NCBI GenBank assembly: GCA_964015995.1
Contig: CAXHFH010000001.1
Span: forward strand, 1-56,330
Source of the DNA: UBA1672 sp964015995
Lineage (GTDB): Bacteria > Pseudomonadota > Alphaproteobacteria > Micavibrionales > Micavibrionaceae
Direction: 5' to 3'
DNA length: 56,330 bases
Both the position numbers and the translations under genes were made by a program. Positions 43,131 through 52,674 of the stretch are shown piece by piece. The notes below the pieces were generated by a model that worked only from the letters and a program-made list of their open reading frames with translations, searched no databases and was not told the DNA's origin. Within the stretch, counting starts at the first letter, position 1. Each line of letters starts with the position of its first letter.

Positions 43131-44603
43131 TTATAGGCGTAAGGCAACAAACCTGACGTTACCTGCATCATTCACAAGTAATAGAACAGATTTACGACCG
43201 TTCTTTTGTGCCTTATCAATAACATCAACCACTTCTTGAGGCTCTGAAACGGTTTGTTGATTAATCTCAACGATCACATTGCCTTCCTGTAATCCTTTTT
43301 TGCCCGCTTCAGCCATAGGATCAACCTTACTGATTAGGACGCCGTTAATAGAATTTGGGATGCCATACTCATCACGCAATGGATTATCGAGTGGTTTTAG
43401 TGTGAAGCCCACAGCATCAACATCGACGCCCGTGCCTTGTGACTTTGGCGTTGTTTTGAGAAGACCTTCTTCCTCCGCCTTTTCCAATTCGCCAATCACA
43501 ACTTCGGTCATATGTTCTTTACCATCGCGCCAGTATTTTACTGAGGCTTTGCTGCCAATTTCATGTTCCGCAACAATGCGCGGTAGCATTTTCATTTCTT
43601 TAATGCCTTGGCTGTCAATCTCTAGGATAATATCACCAGCTTGTAGACCCGCTGCCTTGGATGGGCCGTGCTCATTGATGCTAGCCACCAATGCGCCGCG
43701 TGCATCTTCTAAGCCAAGGCTTTCCGCGATTTCATCGGTCACTGTTTGGATGCGTACACCAAGCCAGCCGCGACGTGTTTTACCGTATTTGATGATTTGG
43801 TGAATGACAGGTCCGGCTAAGGCGGATGGAATGGCAAAACCAATTCCAACAGAACCACCTGTGGGGCTGAAAATTGCGGTGTTGATACCGATGACTTCGC
43901 CGTTCATATTAAACAATGGACCACCAGAGTTACCGCGGTTAATGGATGCGTCAGTTTGTAAATAATCGTCATAAGGGCCAGTGTTAATATCGCGGGCACG
44001 CGCTGAAACGATACCTGCGGTTACTGTACCGCCCAATCCGAACGGGTTACCAATCGCAAGTGTCCAGTCACCAACACGTAAAACGTTACTGTCCCCGAAA
44101 GTGACTGCGGTTAGTTTGATGGCTGTTGCGTCAACCTGAAGAACGGCAATATCTGTTTTCTCATCCGTGCCGATTAGTTTTGCATCAACGGTCACATCAT
44201 CAACAAAAGTCACGCGGATGTCTTCAGCATCACGCACAACGTGATTATTGGTTATGATGTACCCGTTTTGTGCATCAATGATAAAGCCGGATCCGAGTGA
44301 TGATGCGGGGATAGAAGGCATGCCACCGCCGCGTCTGCGGTTAAAATCTTCAAAGAAATCTTTGAAAGGGGAGCCTTCAGGAAATTCAGGCATCTCCGGA
44401 AAATCCTGTGGCACGGTTGTTTTTTGTGTGGATGAGATGTTCACCACAGCAGGAGAGAGGCGTGCGGCCAAATCTGCGAAACTGGCGGGGATCATGTGCA
44501 CGCTAGCTTCGGGTGCAGGAGATTTCGAAAGTGCCGGTGTCGTATCAGAGATAAGTAAAGTCAATGAAAGGCAAAATGCCAAAGTTACATAAGCAATTCG
44601 CAT
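43131..44603 (-). CDS. degP: Periplasmic serine protease/chaperone, DegP (Do) family
   Basis: This 490-residue periplasmic enzyme degrades or refolds damaged envelope proteins. After a signal peptide (to about residue 26) comes the trypsin-like domain with the triad H121 (ITNNHVV), D151 (TDIAVLQVD) and S226 (RGNSGGPL), then two PDZ domains (about 280-370 and 400-485), the usual Do layout. GAGGAG precedes the ATG. It is 29 bases after hflC, forming an hflK-hflC-degP operon devoted to membrane and envelope protein quality control. DegP, DegQ and MucD cannot be told apart by sequence alone. Confidence 0.94.
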   Translation of the reverse strand: MRIAYVTLAFCLSLTLLISDTTPALSKSPAPEASVHMIPASFADLAARLSPAVVNISSTQKTTVPQDFPEMPEFPEGSPFKDFFEDFNRRRGGGMPSIPASSLGSGFIIDAQNGYIITNNHVVRDAEDIRVTFVDDVTVDAKLIGTDEKTDIAVLQVDATAIKLTAVTFGDSNVLRVGDWTLAIGNPFGLGGTVTAGIVSARARDINTGPYDDYLQTDASINRGNSGGPLFNMNGEVIGINTAIFSPTGGSVGIGFAIPSALAGPVIHQIIKYGKTRRGWLGVRIQTVTDEIAESLGLEDARGALVASINEHGPSKAAGLQAGDIILEIDSQGIKEMKMLPRIVAEHEIGSKASVKYWRDGKEHMTEVVIGELEKAEEEGLLKTTPKSQGTGVDVDAVGFTLKPLDNPLRDEYGIPNSINGVLISKVDPMAEAGKKGLQEGNVIVEINQQTVSEPQEVVDVIDKAQKNGRKSVLLLVNDAGNVRFVALRL

Positions 44604-44632
44604 GGTAAAATGCTCCTCTTTTTAGTTTTTTA

Positions 44633-45586
44633 CTAGTCTTTGAAATGTTTAAAAAACGCACTGTCAGGCGAAAGAATTAAACGCGTTTCAGGATTGGCCA
44701 TCGTCTTTTTATAGGCTTCCATAGAACGGATGAAGGAATAAAATTCCTGATCAACATTAAATGCCTTGGCATATATACGTATGGCTTCTTTATCGCCTTC
44801 CCCTTTAAGGATCTCTGCGTCACGCATGGCTTCAGCCAGAAGGATTGTTTTTTCCTTTTCCGCTGTAGACCTGATTTCGAGCGCACGCTCACCACCTTTT
44901 GAACGGCGTTCGGTTGCACGCTCGTTCAATTGTGATTTCATCTGGCGTACAGTTGATGCACGCAATTCATCTGTAAGATCAGCACGTACAATGCGGACAT
45001 CGACAATTTCGATACCTAATTGGTCATCTTGAATTTTCTTGTTCACGCGCTCACGAATCTTAGCCATGATCTCTGTGCGCTCTTCTGACAAAATTTCGCT
45101 CAATGTTGTTTCACCAAGCACAGCGCGGGTCGAACCATTCAAAATGCTTTCGATACGTGAATTAGCGTTACGGATTGTCACAAGCGTTTTTAAGAACTGT
45201 AGGGGTTGTGTGATTTTATAACGTGCGAAAGTATCGACGATGATAGGCTCACCACTGACATTTTCAATGCTTGGGCCTTCATCTACACTTTCTTCACCAT
45301 CTTCTGATGTTTCCTGATCTTTTTTAACTGCACGCTCCACGTGAGAGCTAGATATAACGACAGGCTCAGCTTGCGGATCGATGGATAAAACGCGGCTGTC
45401 GAAATAGCGTACGTCTTGTACAAACGGCATTTTGAAATGTAGTCCCGGGCCTCTTGGTTCACCTTTTGGTTGACCAAGTTGTAGGACAATCGCTTGTTCA
45501 CGTTGATCGACAGTGAAAAAGCTTTGAGAGCCGATAATGAGTGCGGCTGCTATAACAATAAATAAAGAGACTGCTTTAATATTCAT
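44633..45586 (-). CDS. hflC: HflC, SPFH/Band 7 protein
   Basis: This 317-residue inner membrane protein forms with HflK a large complex that encloses and modulates the FtsH protease. One N-terminal membrane anchor (VSLFIVIAAALIIGSQSFF) precedes the SPFH domain with TVDQREQAIVLQLG and GPGLHFKMPFVQDVRYFD, then a long helix with GGERALEIRSTAEKEKTILLAEAM. An acidic insertion of about 30 residues near 95-125 is not usual in E. coli HflC. AAGGAAC precedes the start, 12 bases after hflK. Confidence 0.94.
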   Translation of the reverse strand: MNIKAVSLFIVIAAALIIGSQSFFTVDQREQAIVLQLGQPKGEPRGPGLHFKMPFVQDVRYFDSRVLSIDPQAEPVVISSSHVERAVKKDQETSEDGEESVDEGPSIENVSGEPIIVDTFARYKITQPLQFLKTLVTIRNANSRIESILNGSTRAVLGETTLSEILSEERTEIMAKIRERVNKKIQDDQLGIEIVDVRIVRADLTDELRASTVRQMKSQLNERATERRSKGGERALEIRSTAEKEKTILLAEAMRDAEILKGEGDKEAIRIYAKAFNVDQEFYSFIRSMEAYKKTMANPETRLILSPDSAFFKHFKD

Positions 45587-45598
45587 GTGTTCGTTCCT

Positions 45599-46768
45599 TT
45601 ATCTTTGTGTCTTTTTATTGAGTTCATTTAAGGGCAGGTAGGGGACAACACCACTACCGTTGCCATTGCCGTCCATAATAATTTTCTCGGCGTTGCTTAG
45701 AACGTCTTCCATGGTTTCGATGTAAATACGTTCTTTGGTTACATCTTTTCCACTCAAGTAGGCTTGATAGATTGAACGGAAACGATCTGCATCACCAGTG
45801 GATTGTGCAATTTTGGACTGTTTGTATGCCTCTGCTTCTTGAAGAAGTTTAATGGCTCTACCACGTGCTTCGGGAAGAATTTGCTCTCTATAGGCACGGG
45901 CAATGTTTTCAGTATCTTCGGCATCTTGTCGTGCAGACTGAACATCTTGGAATGCCTGTTGAACATCTGGGTGCACTTCTGCCTTTTGAATCAAAACCTG
46001 TTTGATGTTTACGCCTGAATTATATTCATCAAGGTTCGACTGGATGATTTCTTTAACCTTGGCTTCGATTTGTGTTCTGCCGGTTGTGATAATCGGAAAC
46101 ATGTCCGTTTGTCCAACAACTTCGCGAATGGCGCTTTCGGCAACTTTCTTAATCGTGTTTTCCTGATCCTGAATTTCAAAAAGGAAATCTTCGGCGGATT
46201 TAATGTCCCACTGTAAGGCCATTTGTAAATCAACGATATTGCGGTCAGACGTCAACATCAAGCTTTCATCATGCACGACTTGTTTAACAGATGTGCTGCT
46301 CCCGCGTTTATACGGAGCTGATTCCGTATAGCCAATGGTCATGCTGCGTTGTTGGTTTACATTGAGTTTTGTGATTGTTTCGATCGGTGCGGGGAAGTGA
46401 TATCCCAGACCTTCTGCATCTTGTGTTCTTGATAATGCGCCGAATCTTTGTATAACGCCGTGTTCACCGGGGTTTACGATATGAAAACCACTGGCGAGCC
46501 AGAGCAGAATAATAATGCCAATAAGCAAAATAATGGCAAATCCGCCATTCATGTTACCGGGTAGAATATCGCGCAAGCCATCTTGTGCGTTTTTGATAAT
46601 GTCATCAAAATCTTTCGGGTCGTTCCCACGACCGCCACCACCACGGTTTCCACCGCCGCCAGAGCCACCCCATGGATTATCACGGCCTTTGCGTCCATCG
46701 CCATTATTGCCAGAAGTATTTCCCCACGGGTTACCTCTTTTTTTGCCTGAATCGTTATCCTGAGACAT
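45599..46768 (-). CDS. hflK: HflK, SPFH/Band 7 protein
   Basis: This 389-residue partner of HflC starts with the typical Gly/Asn-rich cytoplasmic segment (GNPWGNTSGNNGDGRKGRDN), has one transmembrane helix (GGFAIILLIGIIILLWLASG) and a periplasmic SPFH domain with IVNPGEHGVIQRFG and GLGYHFPAPIETI. A long helix with EDTENIARAYREQILPEARG follows. I chose Met at 46768, since the frame upstream looks non-coding and overlaps the promoter region of the divergent mrp gene. It is the first gene of hflK-hflC-degP. Confidence 0.94.
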   Translation of the reverse strand: MSQDNDSGKKRGNPWGNTSGNNGDGRKGRDNPWGGSGGGGNRGGGGRGNDPKDFDDIIKNAQDGLRDILPGNMNGGFAIILLIGIIILLWLASGFHIVNPGEHGVIQRFGALSRTQDAEGLGYHFPAPIETITKLNVNQQRSMTIGYTESAPYKRGSSTSVKQVVHDESLMLTSDRNIVDLQMALQWDIKSAEDFLFEIQDQENTIKKVAESAIREVVGQTDMFPIITTGRTQIEAKVKEIIQSNLDEYNSGVNIKQVLIQKAEVHPDVQQAFQDVQSARQDAEDTENIARAYREQILPEARGRAIKLLQEAEAYKQSKIAQSTGDADRFRSIYQAYLSGKDVTKERIYIETMEDVLSNAEKIIMDGNGNGSGVVPYLPLNELNKKTQR

Positions 46769-46862
46769 AAAATATCCATTTTCTTGTTGACGTTTGGTAC
46801 GGAGTAACAATATCTCTTTTCTAACGGAAAGCAAGTCTTACCACCCTAAAATAGGCAATGTT

Positions 46863-47951
46863 ATGCGCAAAAATAATAATCAATCTTTACACGACAATAT
46901 AATGCAATCGCTCAAGGGGATTGTTGATGTTAAAAAGCTGTCCGGATTGCAGATTGATGGTAAAGGGAATGTCATTATTCCCATAGAGGTTGATCCCGCG
47001 CAAGGCAGTGCGATGGAAGACATGCGTCAGGCAGTTGAGCAAACAGTGTCTAAAATAAAGGGTGTTAAAAAGGTTACGGCTATTTTAACGGCTGAACAAG
47101 AACCATCAACAGAGGCAAATCAGAACCAAGGGCGACGCATGCCCGATCCACATGGCATGAATAAAAATCCACCCGTGGATGTACCGGCCAAACATATTAT
47201 TGTGGTGGCGTCAGGTAAGGGCGGCGTGGGGAAGTCGACTATTTCTGCTAATATCGCGGCCAGCCTTGCAAATAAGTATGGCAAAAAAGTGGGGCTACTG
47301 GATGCAGATATCTATGGGCCGTCGCAGCCTGTCATGATGGGGGATGAAGCCTACAAGCCGACATTGAATGATCAAAAGCAAATGATTCCTGCGGAGAAGC
47401 ATGGCCTTAAAATTATGTCGATTGGCTTTATCGCCGACAGTACCAAGGCGCTTGTATGGCGTGGGCCGATGGTGCAAACGGCCTTTTACCAGATGCTCCG
47501 CGATGTTGCGTGGGGCACACAAGATGGTCCGCTTGATTATCTTGTCATCGACCTCCCACCCGGCACCGGAGATGTGCAGCTTACACTTGCACAAAAGGTG
47601 CGTGTGTCTGGTGCGGTGATTATTTCTACGCCGCAAGATATCGCCTTGATTGATGCGCGCCGTGCGGTTGAGATGTTCGAAAAAACGGGCGTGCCTGTGT
47701 TGGGATTGGTTGAGAATATGAGCACGCATATATGTTCTAACTGTGGTCATGAAGAGCATATATTTGGTCATGGCGGTGCGGAAGATGAAGCCAAAACCTT
47801 AGGGATTCCATTCCTCGGGGCGGTGCCATTATCAAAAGACGTACGCGAACACTCAGATGCGGGCACACCGATTGTGCTGTCTGAAGGTGAGGTCAGTAGC
47901 GCCAAGAGTATGAATGATATTGTGCAGAAAATTATTGACGATCTAACGTGA
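46863..47951 (+). CDS. mrp: Mrp/NBP35 family iron-sulfur carrier ATPase (ApbC type)
   Basis: This protein of about 362 residues carries and transfers iron-sulfur clusters. An N-terminal MIP18-like domain (about 1-85) is followed by a P-loop ATPase of the ParA/MinD class with deviant Walker A SGKGGVGKST, then LLDADIYGPSQPVMMG, and the cluster-binding CSNCGHEEHIFGHGG with the CxxC motif. I chose the ATG at 46863 with AGG upstream. It is divergent from hflK, a pairing often seen in alphaproteobacteria. Its last 20 bases overlap the convergent folA gene. Confidence 0.94.
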   Translation: MRKNNNQSLHDNIMQSLKGIVDVKKLSGLQIDGKGNVIIPIEVDPAQGSAMEDMRQAVEQTVSKIKGVKKVTAILTAEQEPSTEANQNQGRRMPDPHGMNKNPPVDVPAKHIIVVASGKGGVGKSTISANIAASLANKYGKKVGLLDADIYGPSQPVMMGDEAYKPTLNDQKQMIPAEKHGLKIMSIGFIADSTKALVWRGPMVQTAFYQMLRDVAWGTQDGPLDYLVIDLPPGTGDVQLTLAQKVRVSGAVIISTPQDIALIDARRAVEMFEKTGVPVLGLVENMSTHICSNCGHEEHIFGHGGAEDEAKTLGIPFLGAVPLSKDVREHSDAGTPIVLSEGEVSSAKSMNDIVQKIIDDLT

Positions 47952-48450
47952 TAAAACTGTATGGCGGATCATGATCGAGATGATCTTCGCGGCCTGTTTC
48001 TTGCCATTCATGCTCATCGAATAATGGAAAAAACGCATCGCCTTCCACGGATTTATGAACTTTTGTGATGTGCAGGCGATCGGCGAAAGCCAGGCTTTGT
48101 GTATAGATTTGCGCGCCACCAATGATAAAAAACTCTTTAAGGTCATTTTTCGTGGCGATATGTTCGGCTTCGATGATCGCAGCTTCTAGGGTGTTGTAGA
48201 TATGAACGTCATGATCTGTTTCATAATCAGAACGACTGATCACAATGTTGGTGCGTCCGGGCAGGGGTTTGTTCAAATATCCTAAAATTGATTCAAATGT
48301 TTTACGTCCCATGATTACGGGATGATCCATTGTCAGGGATTTGAATCGTTTGAGGTCATCAGAAATATGCCACGGCATTTGGTTGTTTTTACCAATACAA
48401 TGATTTTCGGACATAGCCACAATGATGGATGTTTTTATTTTATCAGTCAT
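47932..48450 (-). CDS. folA: Dihydrofolate reductase
   Basis: This 172-residue enzyme reduces dihydrofolate to tetrahydrofolate with NADPH. Visible family features are IIVAMSENHCIGKNNQMPW, the helix with catalytic acidic residue (HISDDLKRFK), VIMGRKTFESI, PGRTNIVISR and FFIIGGAQIYTQSL. It is the last of three genes read in the same direction, thyA, an unknown gene and folA. Thymidylate synthase produces the dihydrofolate that this enzyme recycles, so the pairing is functional. Confidence 0.95.
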   Translation of the reverse strand: MTDKIKTSIIVAMSENHCIGKNNQMPWHISDDLKRFKSLTMDHPVIMGRKTFESILGYLNKPLPGRTNIVISRSDYETDHDVHIYNTLEAAIIEAEHIATKNDLKEFFIIGGAQIYTQSLAFADRLHITKVHKSVEGDAFFPLFDEHEWQETGREDHLDHDPPYSFITLDRQ

Positions 48451-48509
48451 AGAAAATTAACACACTGATTCTGGTGTTATTGCAAGTTAAAGCAGAGGAG
48501 GGCTAAGAG

Positions 48510-49730
48510 TTATCCTAGGCGCGCGCCAGTGTTGAGTGTGAAGTCTTGTTCCGATGTGTTGTCCATACTGGCCATCATGTTCATGCGGTCTTGGGCTAAT
48601 GCGGGGTCGGCAATTTTGGCAAAATAATCGCCTGCGCCGTCTTGGCCTAGTTGCATCTGGCTTTGGGTAAGATCTGTTACAACAATGGGTGCGCCGTCAC
48701 CAACAGACTTGGGCGAAGAATCGTCATAGAAAATTTGTCCATGCTGAATGATGTCGTTCATTGGTGATAGGCTACTATGATCTTCATCGAGGACTTGATC
48801 GCGGTATGCATCAACATAATCTTGGATATAGGTCTGAACATGCTCGTTCGGTTGTCCCGTCGTATCCGTATCAAAATAATTCCTATCGAGCAAATCTTGA
48901 ACCACACCCGTAAACATTTCAGGGTTATCTTCGCGTAATTGGCGCGCCGAATCTTCATCGATGCGAAGTTCATGCGCAACGCCCTGAACCATGGCAGGCA
49001 CTACAGAGCGTGCCGCCTCAACGTGTTCTTGTGTTGGTGTCCCTGATTCCGGTGAATCCAAAAAGATGCCATTTGCGTGATCGAAATCATCATTCTCATC
49101 ACCGGCGACTAGGCCTCTTGCATCTATATATGTTTCAATCACATCGGGGGATATATGCCCATCAGGATCGTTAAGTGCAACGCGGTCATTTTTTGTCTCG
49201 CCCTGTAATTCAAATAAAACGCGTTCGTCTTCATTTTGAAAGTCAGGTTTCGCGGGATCATCACAGGTTGAGCCTTCGTGACGGCCGAACAGGTGCATCC
49301 ATTCGGCATCATTGCCAGGGATTGTCCCTAAATTTTCTAACGATTCGTGTGCGATCAGCGGCAGGATATCTTCTTTCGCGGAAATACTGTCGTGAAAGCC
49401 GTTAACCACACAATATCGTTGGTCGTTATAATCAAATGTAAAGGCGCGCGGTCCGTCATTGATAGCCTGTAAAGTTGCGGCCTTTAATGTATCAGGATTA
49501 AGGCTATCACTAAAACCCGGGGCATTTTCATCAAGGGCATCCTTGAACATCTGAATATGCGCATCTGTGATATCATCGGGCACGGCGTACTGACCATTGG
49601 GTAAATCAATGTTCAGGCCTTCGAATGTGTTCGGGTCGATAAAGGCAACGGGAATATCGCCAGCAGTCTCTTTGACGCCACTGATATATGGGTCTTCAGA
49701 TGAATTAATAATGTCGCCTGGTCCGGCCAT
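48510..49730 (-). CDS. Unknown acidic protein between thyA and folA
   Basis: I do not recognise this 406-residue protein. It is very acidic, has no signal peptide or membrane segment, and contains a His/Glu-rich stretch (LIAHESLENLG at 125-135, then HLFGRHEGSTC at 146-156) that could bind a metal, though it does not match a standard HExxH protease motif. It lies between thyA and folA in the same direction, with gaps of about 60 to 75 bases, so it is probably co-transcribed with them. Its composition resembles the other unknown proteins in this window. A link to folate or thymidylate metabolism is only suggested by position. Confidence 0.6.
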   Translation of the reverse strand: MAGPGDIINSSEDPYISGVKETAGDIPVAFIDPNTFEGLNIDLPNGQYAVPDDITDAHIQMFKDALDENAPGFSDSLNPDTLKAATLQAINDGPRAFTFDYNDQRYCVVNGFHDSISAKEDILPLIAHESLENLGTIPGNDAEWMHLFGRHEGSTCDDPAKPDFQNEDERVLFELQGETKNDRVALNDPDGHISPDVIETYIDARGLVAGDENDDFDHANGIFLDSPESGTPTQEHVEAARSVVPAMVQGVAHELRIDEDSARQLREDNPEMFTGVVQDLLDRNYFDTDTTGQPNEHVQTYIQDYVDAYRDQVLDEDHSSLSPMNDIIQHGQIFYDDSSPKSVGDGAPIVVTDLTQSQMQLGQDGAGDYFAKIADPALAQDRMNMMASMDNTSEQDFTLNTGARLG

Positions 49731-49803
49731 TTTTTTCTCGCTTTATCACCAAGTCACTATAATAGACGAGAAAGGACATATTTGGCAAATAATTATCGCG
49801 TTT

Positions 49804-50598
49804 TTAAACGGCAACGGGGGCTTTGATGTGTGGGTGCGCTTCGTATCCTACCAATTCAAAATCTTCGAACTTGAAATCAAAGATATTACTGACATGCGGA
49901 TTAAGGTGCATTTCCGGCAGTTTATGCGGGCTGCGGGACAGTTGAAGCTCGGTTTGCTCGATATGATTCGAGTATAAATGTGCATCCCCCAAAGTATGAA
50001 TAAATTCACCCGGTTTTAATCCCGTGACCTGCGCCACCATCATGGTGAGTAAGGCGTAAGAGGCGATGTTAAACGGCACGCCCAGAAATATATCTGCGCT
50101 GCGTTGGTAGAGTTGGCAGGAGAGCTTTCCATCCGCCACGTAAAATTGGAAAAAACAATGACAAGGCGGAAGTGCCATTTTCCCGATTTCACCGACATTC
50201 CATGAACATACAATCATGCGGCGGTCATCGGGGTTGGTTTTAATGCGATCAACCACGTTTGTGATCTGGTCAATTTTATGACCGTCGGCTGACCCCCAGC
50301 TGCGCCATTGATGTCCATATACGGGGCCAAGATCGCCATTTTCATCGGCCCATTCATCCCATATTTTCACACCATTTTCGGTGAGATAATTGATGTTTGT
50401 GTCACCTTTTAGAAACCAGAGGAGCTCGTGGATGATGGAGCGCAGATGACATTTTTTTGTCGTGACAAGCGGAAACCCTTCCGATAAATCAAAGCGCATC
50501 TGATGCCCAAAAACCGAGCGCGTGCCCGTGCCGGTGCGGTCTTCTTTTATCGCGCCGTTTTCTAATACATGGCGCATAAGGTCCAGATATTGCTTCAT
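49804..50598 (-). CDS. thyA: Thymidylate synthase
   Basis: This 264-residue enzyme, the same length as E. coli ThyA, methylates dUMP to dTMP using methylenetetrahydrofolate. It shows EDRTGTGTRSVFGHQMRFDL, the folate and dUMP site region PVYGHQWRSWG, the catalytic cysteine in LPPCHCFFQFYV, QRSADIFLGVPFNIASYALL and the closing APVAV end. I chose Met at 50598, preceded by AAGGAC. It begins the thyA-unknown-folA unit. The region upstream holds the promoter area shared with the divergent gene at 50796. Confidence 0.97.
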   Translation of the reverse strand: MKQYLDLMRHVLENGAIKEDRTGTGTRSVFGHQMRFDLSEGFPLVTTKKCHLRSIIHELLWFLKGDTNINYLTENGVKIWDEWADENGDLGPVYGHQWRSWGSADGHKIDQITNVVDRIKTNPDDRRMIVCSWNVGEIGKMALPPCHCFFQFYVADGKLSCQLYQRSADIFLGVPFNIASYALLTMMVAQVTGLKPGEFIHTLGDAHLYSNHIEQTELQLSRSPHKLPEMHLNPHVSNIFDFKFEDFELVGYEAHPHIKAPVAV

Positions 50599-50795
50599 GA
50601 CAAAGTCCTTTTTATGATTCTTTGGGTGATTATAAAGAAAAGGAATATACAGGGTAAGGGGCAATTCACGGTTTTGAATGATTACTCCCCGAAAGTAGTA
50701 TTTGACGTAATAATACTGCGTGATTTACAACATTAGGGAGTGATTTAACAAAACAATTAAATACGTAAAAGCGTCAGGCGGGAGCATCGCGGTAG

Positions 50796-51701
50796 ATGGA
50801 AAATACAGATTTCAATAAAATGATTGTTGCGGGGGCCGGGTTTCCGGAGCAGCGTACCATTAATTTTGCCATTCAAATGCCCGCGCCTGAAAACGTAACA
50901 CGTTACGCAAAAGAGTTGGCGCAGCGCGCAAAGGTCGAAACGCAAGGAGAGGTCTCAACTTTATCTGTTGGTGATTCTGCGACAGGTTGGCTAAAGGCGC
51001 AAAAGGATACATCAGTGCCTAATGGGCAATGGATAGGTAAGCGCGGCATGGAGCTTGGTTGGAGCGAGGATAATGCGCGACAGATTTTGGCGATGCAGCT
51101 TGTCAGTGAAGAGTTAACCGACGCCGCAGTTATGCGACATCTCAGTGTGTATGAGCTTGATTCTGATGATATATTAGAGGCCGTTATGTATCCGGGAGCG
51201 TCTTTGGTTCCGGTTGAAGAGGACGCGAGGCGTAAAACCGAATATGGTGATTTTCTTGTTCACGGATATTGCCCTGCGCCACAAGCTTACACGGATCTGG
51301 CGCATGATATCGCCAAAACCACCATTACCAATGATGAGCAGTCTTATGTTGTTGTCGGCAGCAAAGAAACCGGATTTTTGGCTGCGGTGAAAAATGAAAG
51401 CTCTGGTGTTTGGGAAAGTCATTCAGATCAATATGCCGGATATAATATTTGTCACAATGCGGAGAAAAACGCATTAGAAGTTGCAAAAGAATTATGTTCT
51501 GATTTGGCTGTATACCGTCTTGAGCCGGAAGAAATCGTAGATCAGATTATTGATCACGGATTACAGCCTGAAGCGATTGATTTTATTGAAGTTATCGGCA
51601 CGCCGCGCGTGATCACTCCGGGGGATGGTTATGCGAATATACCTGACCCTGATGGTGTGTTTCGTAATATTCTTGGACGTCTTGGTGGGCACGATCTATA
51701 G
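50796..51701 (+). CDS. Unknown protein with internal duplication
   Basis: I do not recognise this 301-residue soluble protein. It consists of two similar halves: residues about 28-135 and 159-257. Matching pairs include PAPENVTRYAKEL with PAPQAYTDLAHDI, VGDSATGWLKAQK with VGSKETGFLAAVK, and LSVYELDSDDILEAVM with LAVYRLEPEEIVDQII. Each half would be an alpha/beta unit of about 105 residues. A possible promoter, TTGACG with a 17-base spacer and TTACAA, lies at 50702-50730, within an imperfect inverted repeat. No signal peptide is present. The gene converges on another unknown gene. Confidence 0.62.
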   Translation: MENTDFNKMIVAGAGFPEQRTINFAIQMPAPENVTRYAKELAQRAKVETQGEVSTLSVGDSATGWLKAQKDTSVPNGQWIGKRGMELGWSEDNARQILAMQLVSEELTDAAVMRHLSVYELDSDDILEAVMYPGASLVPVEEDARRKTEYGDFLVHGYCPAPQAYTDLAHDIAKTTITNDEQSYVVVGSKETGFLAAVKNESSGVWESHSDQYAGYNICHNAEKNALEVAKELCSDLAVYRLEPEEIVDQIIDHGLQPEAIDFIEVIGTPRVITPGDGYANIPDPDGVFRNILGRLGGHDL

Positions 51702-51716
51702 CGGGGACTGTTTTCG

Positions 51717-52646
51717 TTAGTCGTGCTCGTGCGTATCTTTTGCGTTCGGCTTTAAGTCAAGTCCGGCTTGATGTTCTAATATGACCTGAATGACCTGTGC
51801 ATGCCCTTTGAATATCTCCCAATAATCATTACGCGTCATACCCGCAATATGATCCCTAAATTCCTGTGATCGCCTATTGTTCTCTGCATCACGGTCAAAA
51901 GGCAGATTATGCTCTGCATACACTTTTTCTAGTTTATCCAGAATCTCTTTTGATAGGTCAGGATCTAACATTTCAACGCTATTGCGAATTTGCTTCTCAT
52001 GATCCTCGCAATAGGCGCGTACAAGATCATTTTCAATTTGATCAAAGGGGATAACGGCATCACTGGGGTCGCGCATCATCGCCATCGCCGTATTAGACTG
52101 TGGTACACGCACATTAAAGGCATATAGGCCAAGATTTGTTGTCGCCTCTTGGGTGCAGGCTCCAAGAATGTAAGCTTGTGCTTCGGGCGTACTTGCGGCG
52201 ATCATCTTTCTTGATTCGTCTAAATCAACACGCCCGTTTTCAATGAGGCCGTGGTCAAAAGGCGCGCTGATCAGGAAATCTGTTTGTGTGTCGATATCGC
52301 TATGTTCTAAGCAATGCGTCAGCATATCCATGGCGTTATGGCGGATTTTTTCAGGGGCGCTGAATAAAACAGTCATTATTGTTTTTTGTGCCTGATCGGG
52401 CAGGTTTTCGACCGCGTCATCATATTTTTTCTTGGCGGCGTCTAGGCCTTGTTGTGTTGAAATTACTTCGAAAATGGGCTTCGATACGTTGTTGGCAAAC
52501 TGTTCAACAATACCAAAGGAATCATCGCCGGCCTTCATATGCATGGCAATGTCCGCGGCAAGTGGGTTTAGTCCCCGCGTGTATTCCAGTGCATCACTGA
52601 AGTTCTTTAGGCTTTTTTCAGTATTGTATAAAGTTGTAATGCTCAT
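51717..52646 (-). CDS. Unknown helical protein
   Basis: This 309-residue protein is acidic, soluble and almost entirely helical by composition, with no motif I can name. It opens with MSITTLYNTEKSLKNFSDAL and contains a short His-rich end (KDTHEHD). I chose the Met at 52646; the frame continues a little further upstream into the preceding gene without a better start. It lies 28 bases after the next unknown gene on the same strand, so they probably share a transcript. Its nature is unknown. Confidence 0.58.
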   Translation of the reverse strand: MSITTLYNTEKSLKNFSDALEYTRGLNPLAADIAMHMKAGDDSFGIVEQFANNVSKPIFEVISTQQGLDAAKKKYDDAVENLPDQAQKTIMTVLFSAPEKIRHNAMDMLTHCLEHSDIDTQTDFLISAPFDHGLIENGRVDLDESRKMIAASTPEAQAYILGACTQEATTNLGLYAFNVRVPQSNTAMAMMRDPSDAVIPFDQIENDLVRAYCEDHEKQIRNSVEMLDPDLSKEILDKLEKVYAEHNLPFDRDAENNRRSQEFRDHIAGMTRNDYWEIFKGHAQVIQVILEHQAGLDLKPNAKDTHEHD

Positions 52647-52674
52647 GATCTGATTATATCGTGCTTTGGTTTTG

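Noticed and set aside
43279..43803. 174-codon plus-strand frame opposite degP
   Set aside because: It lies wholly within degP on the other strand, is Ser/Pro-rich as expected for an antisense frame, and has no ribosome site.
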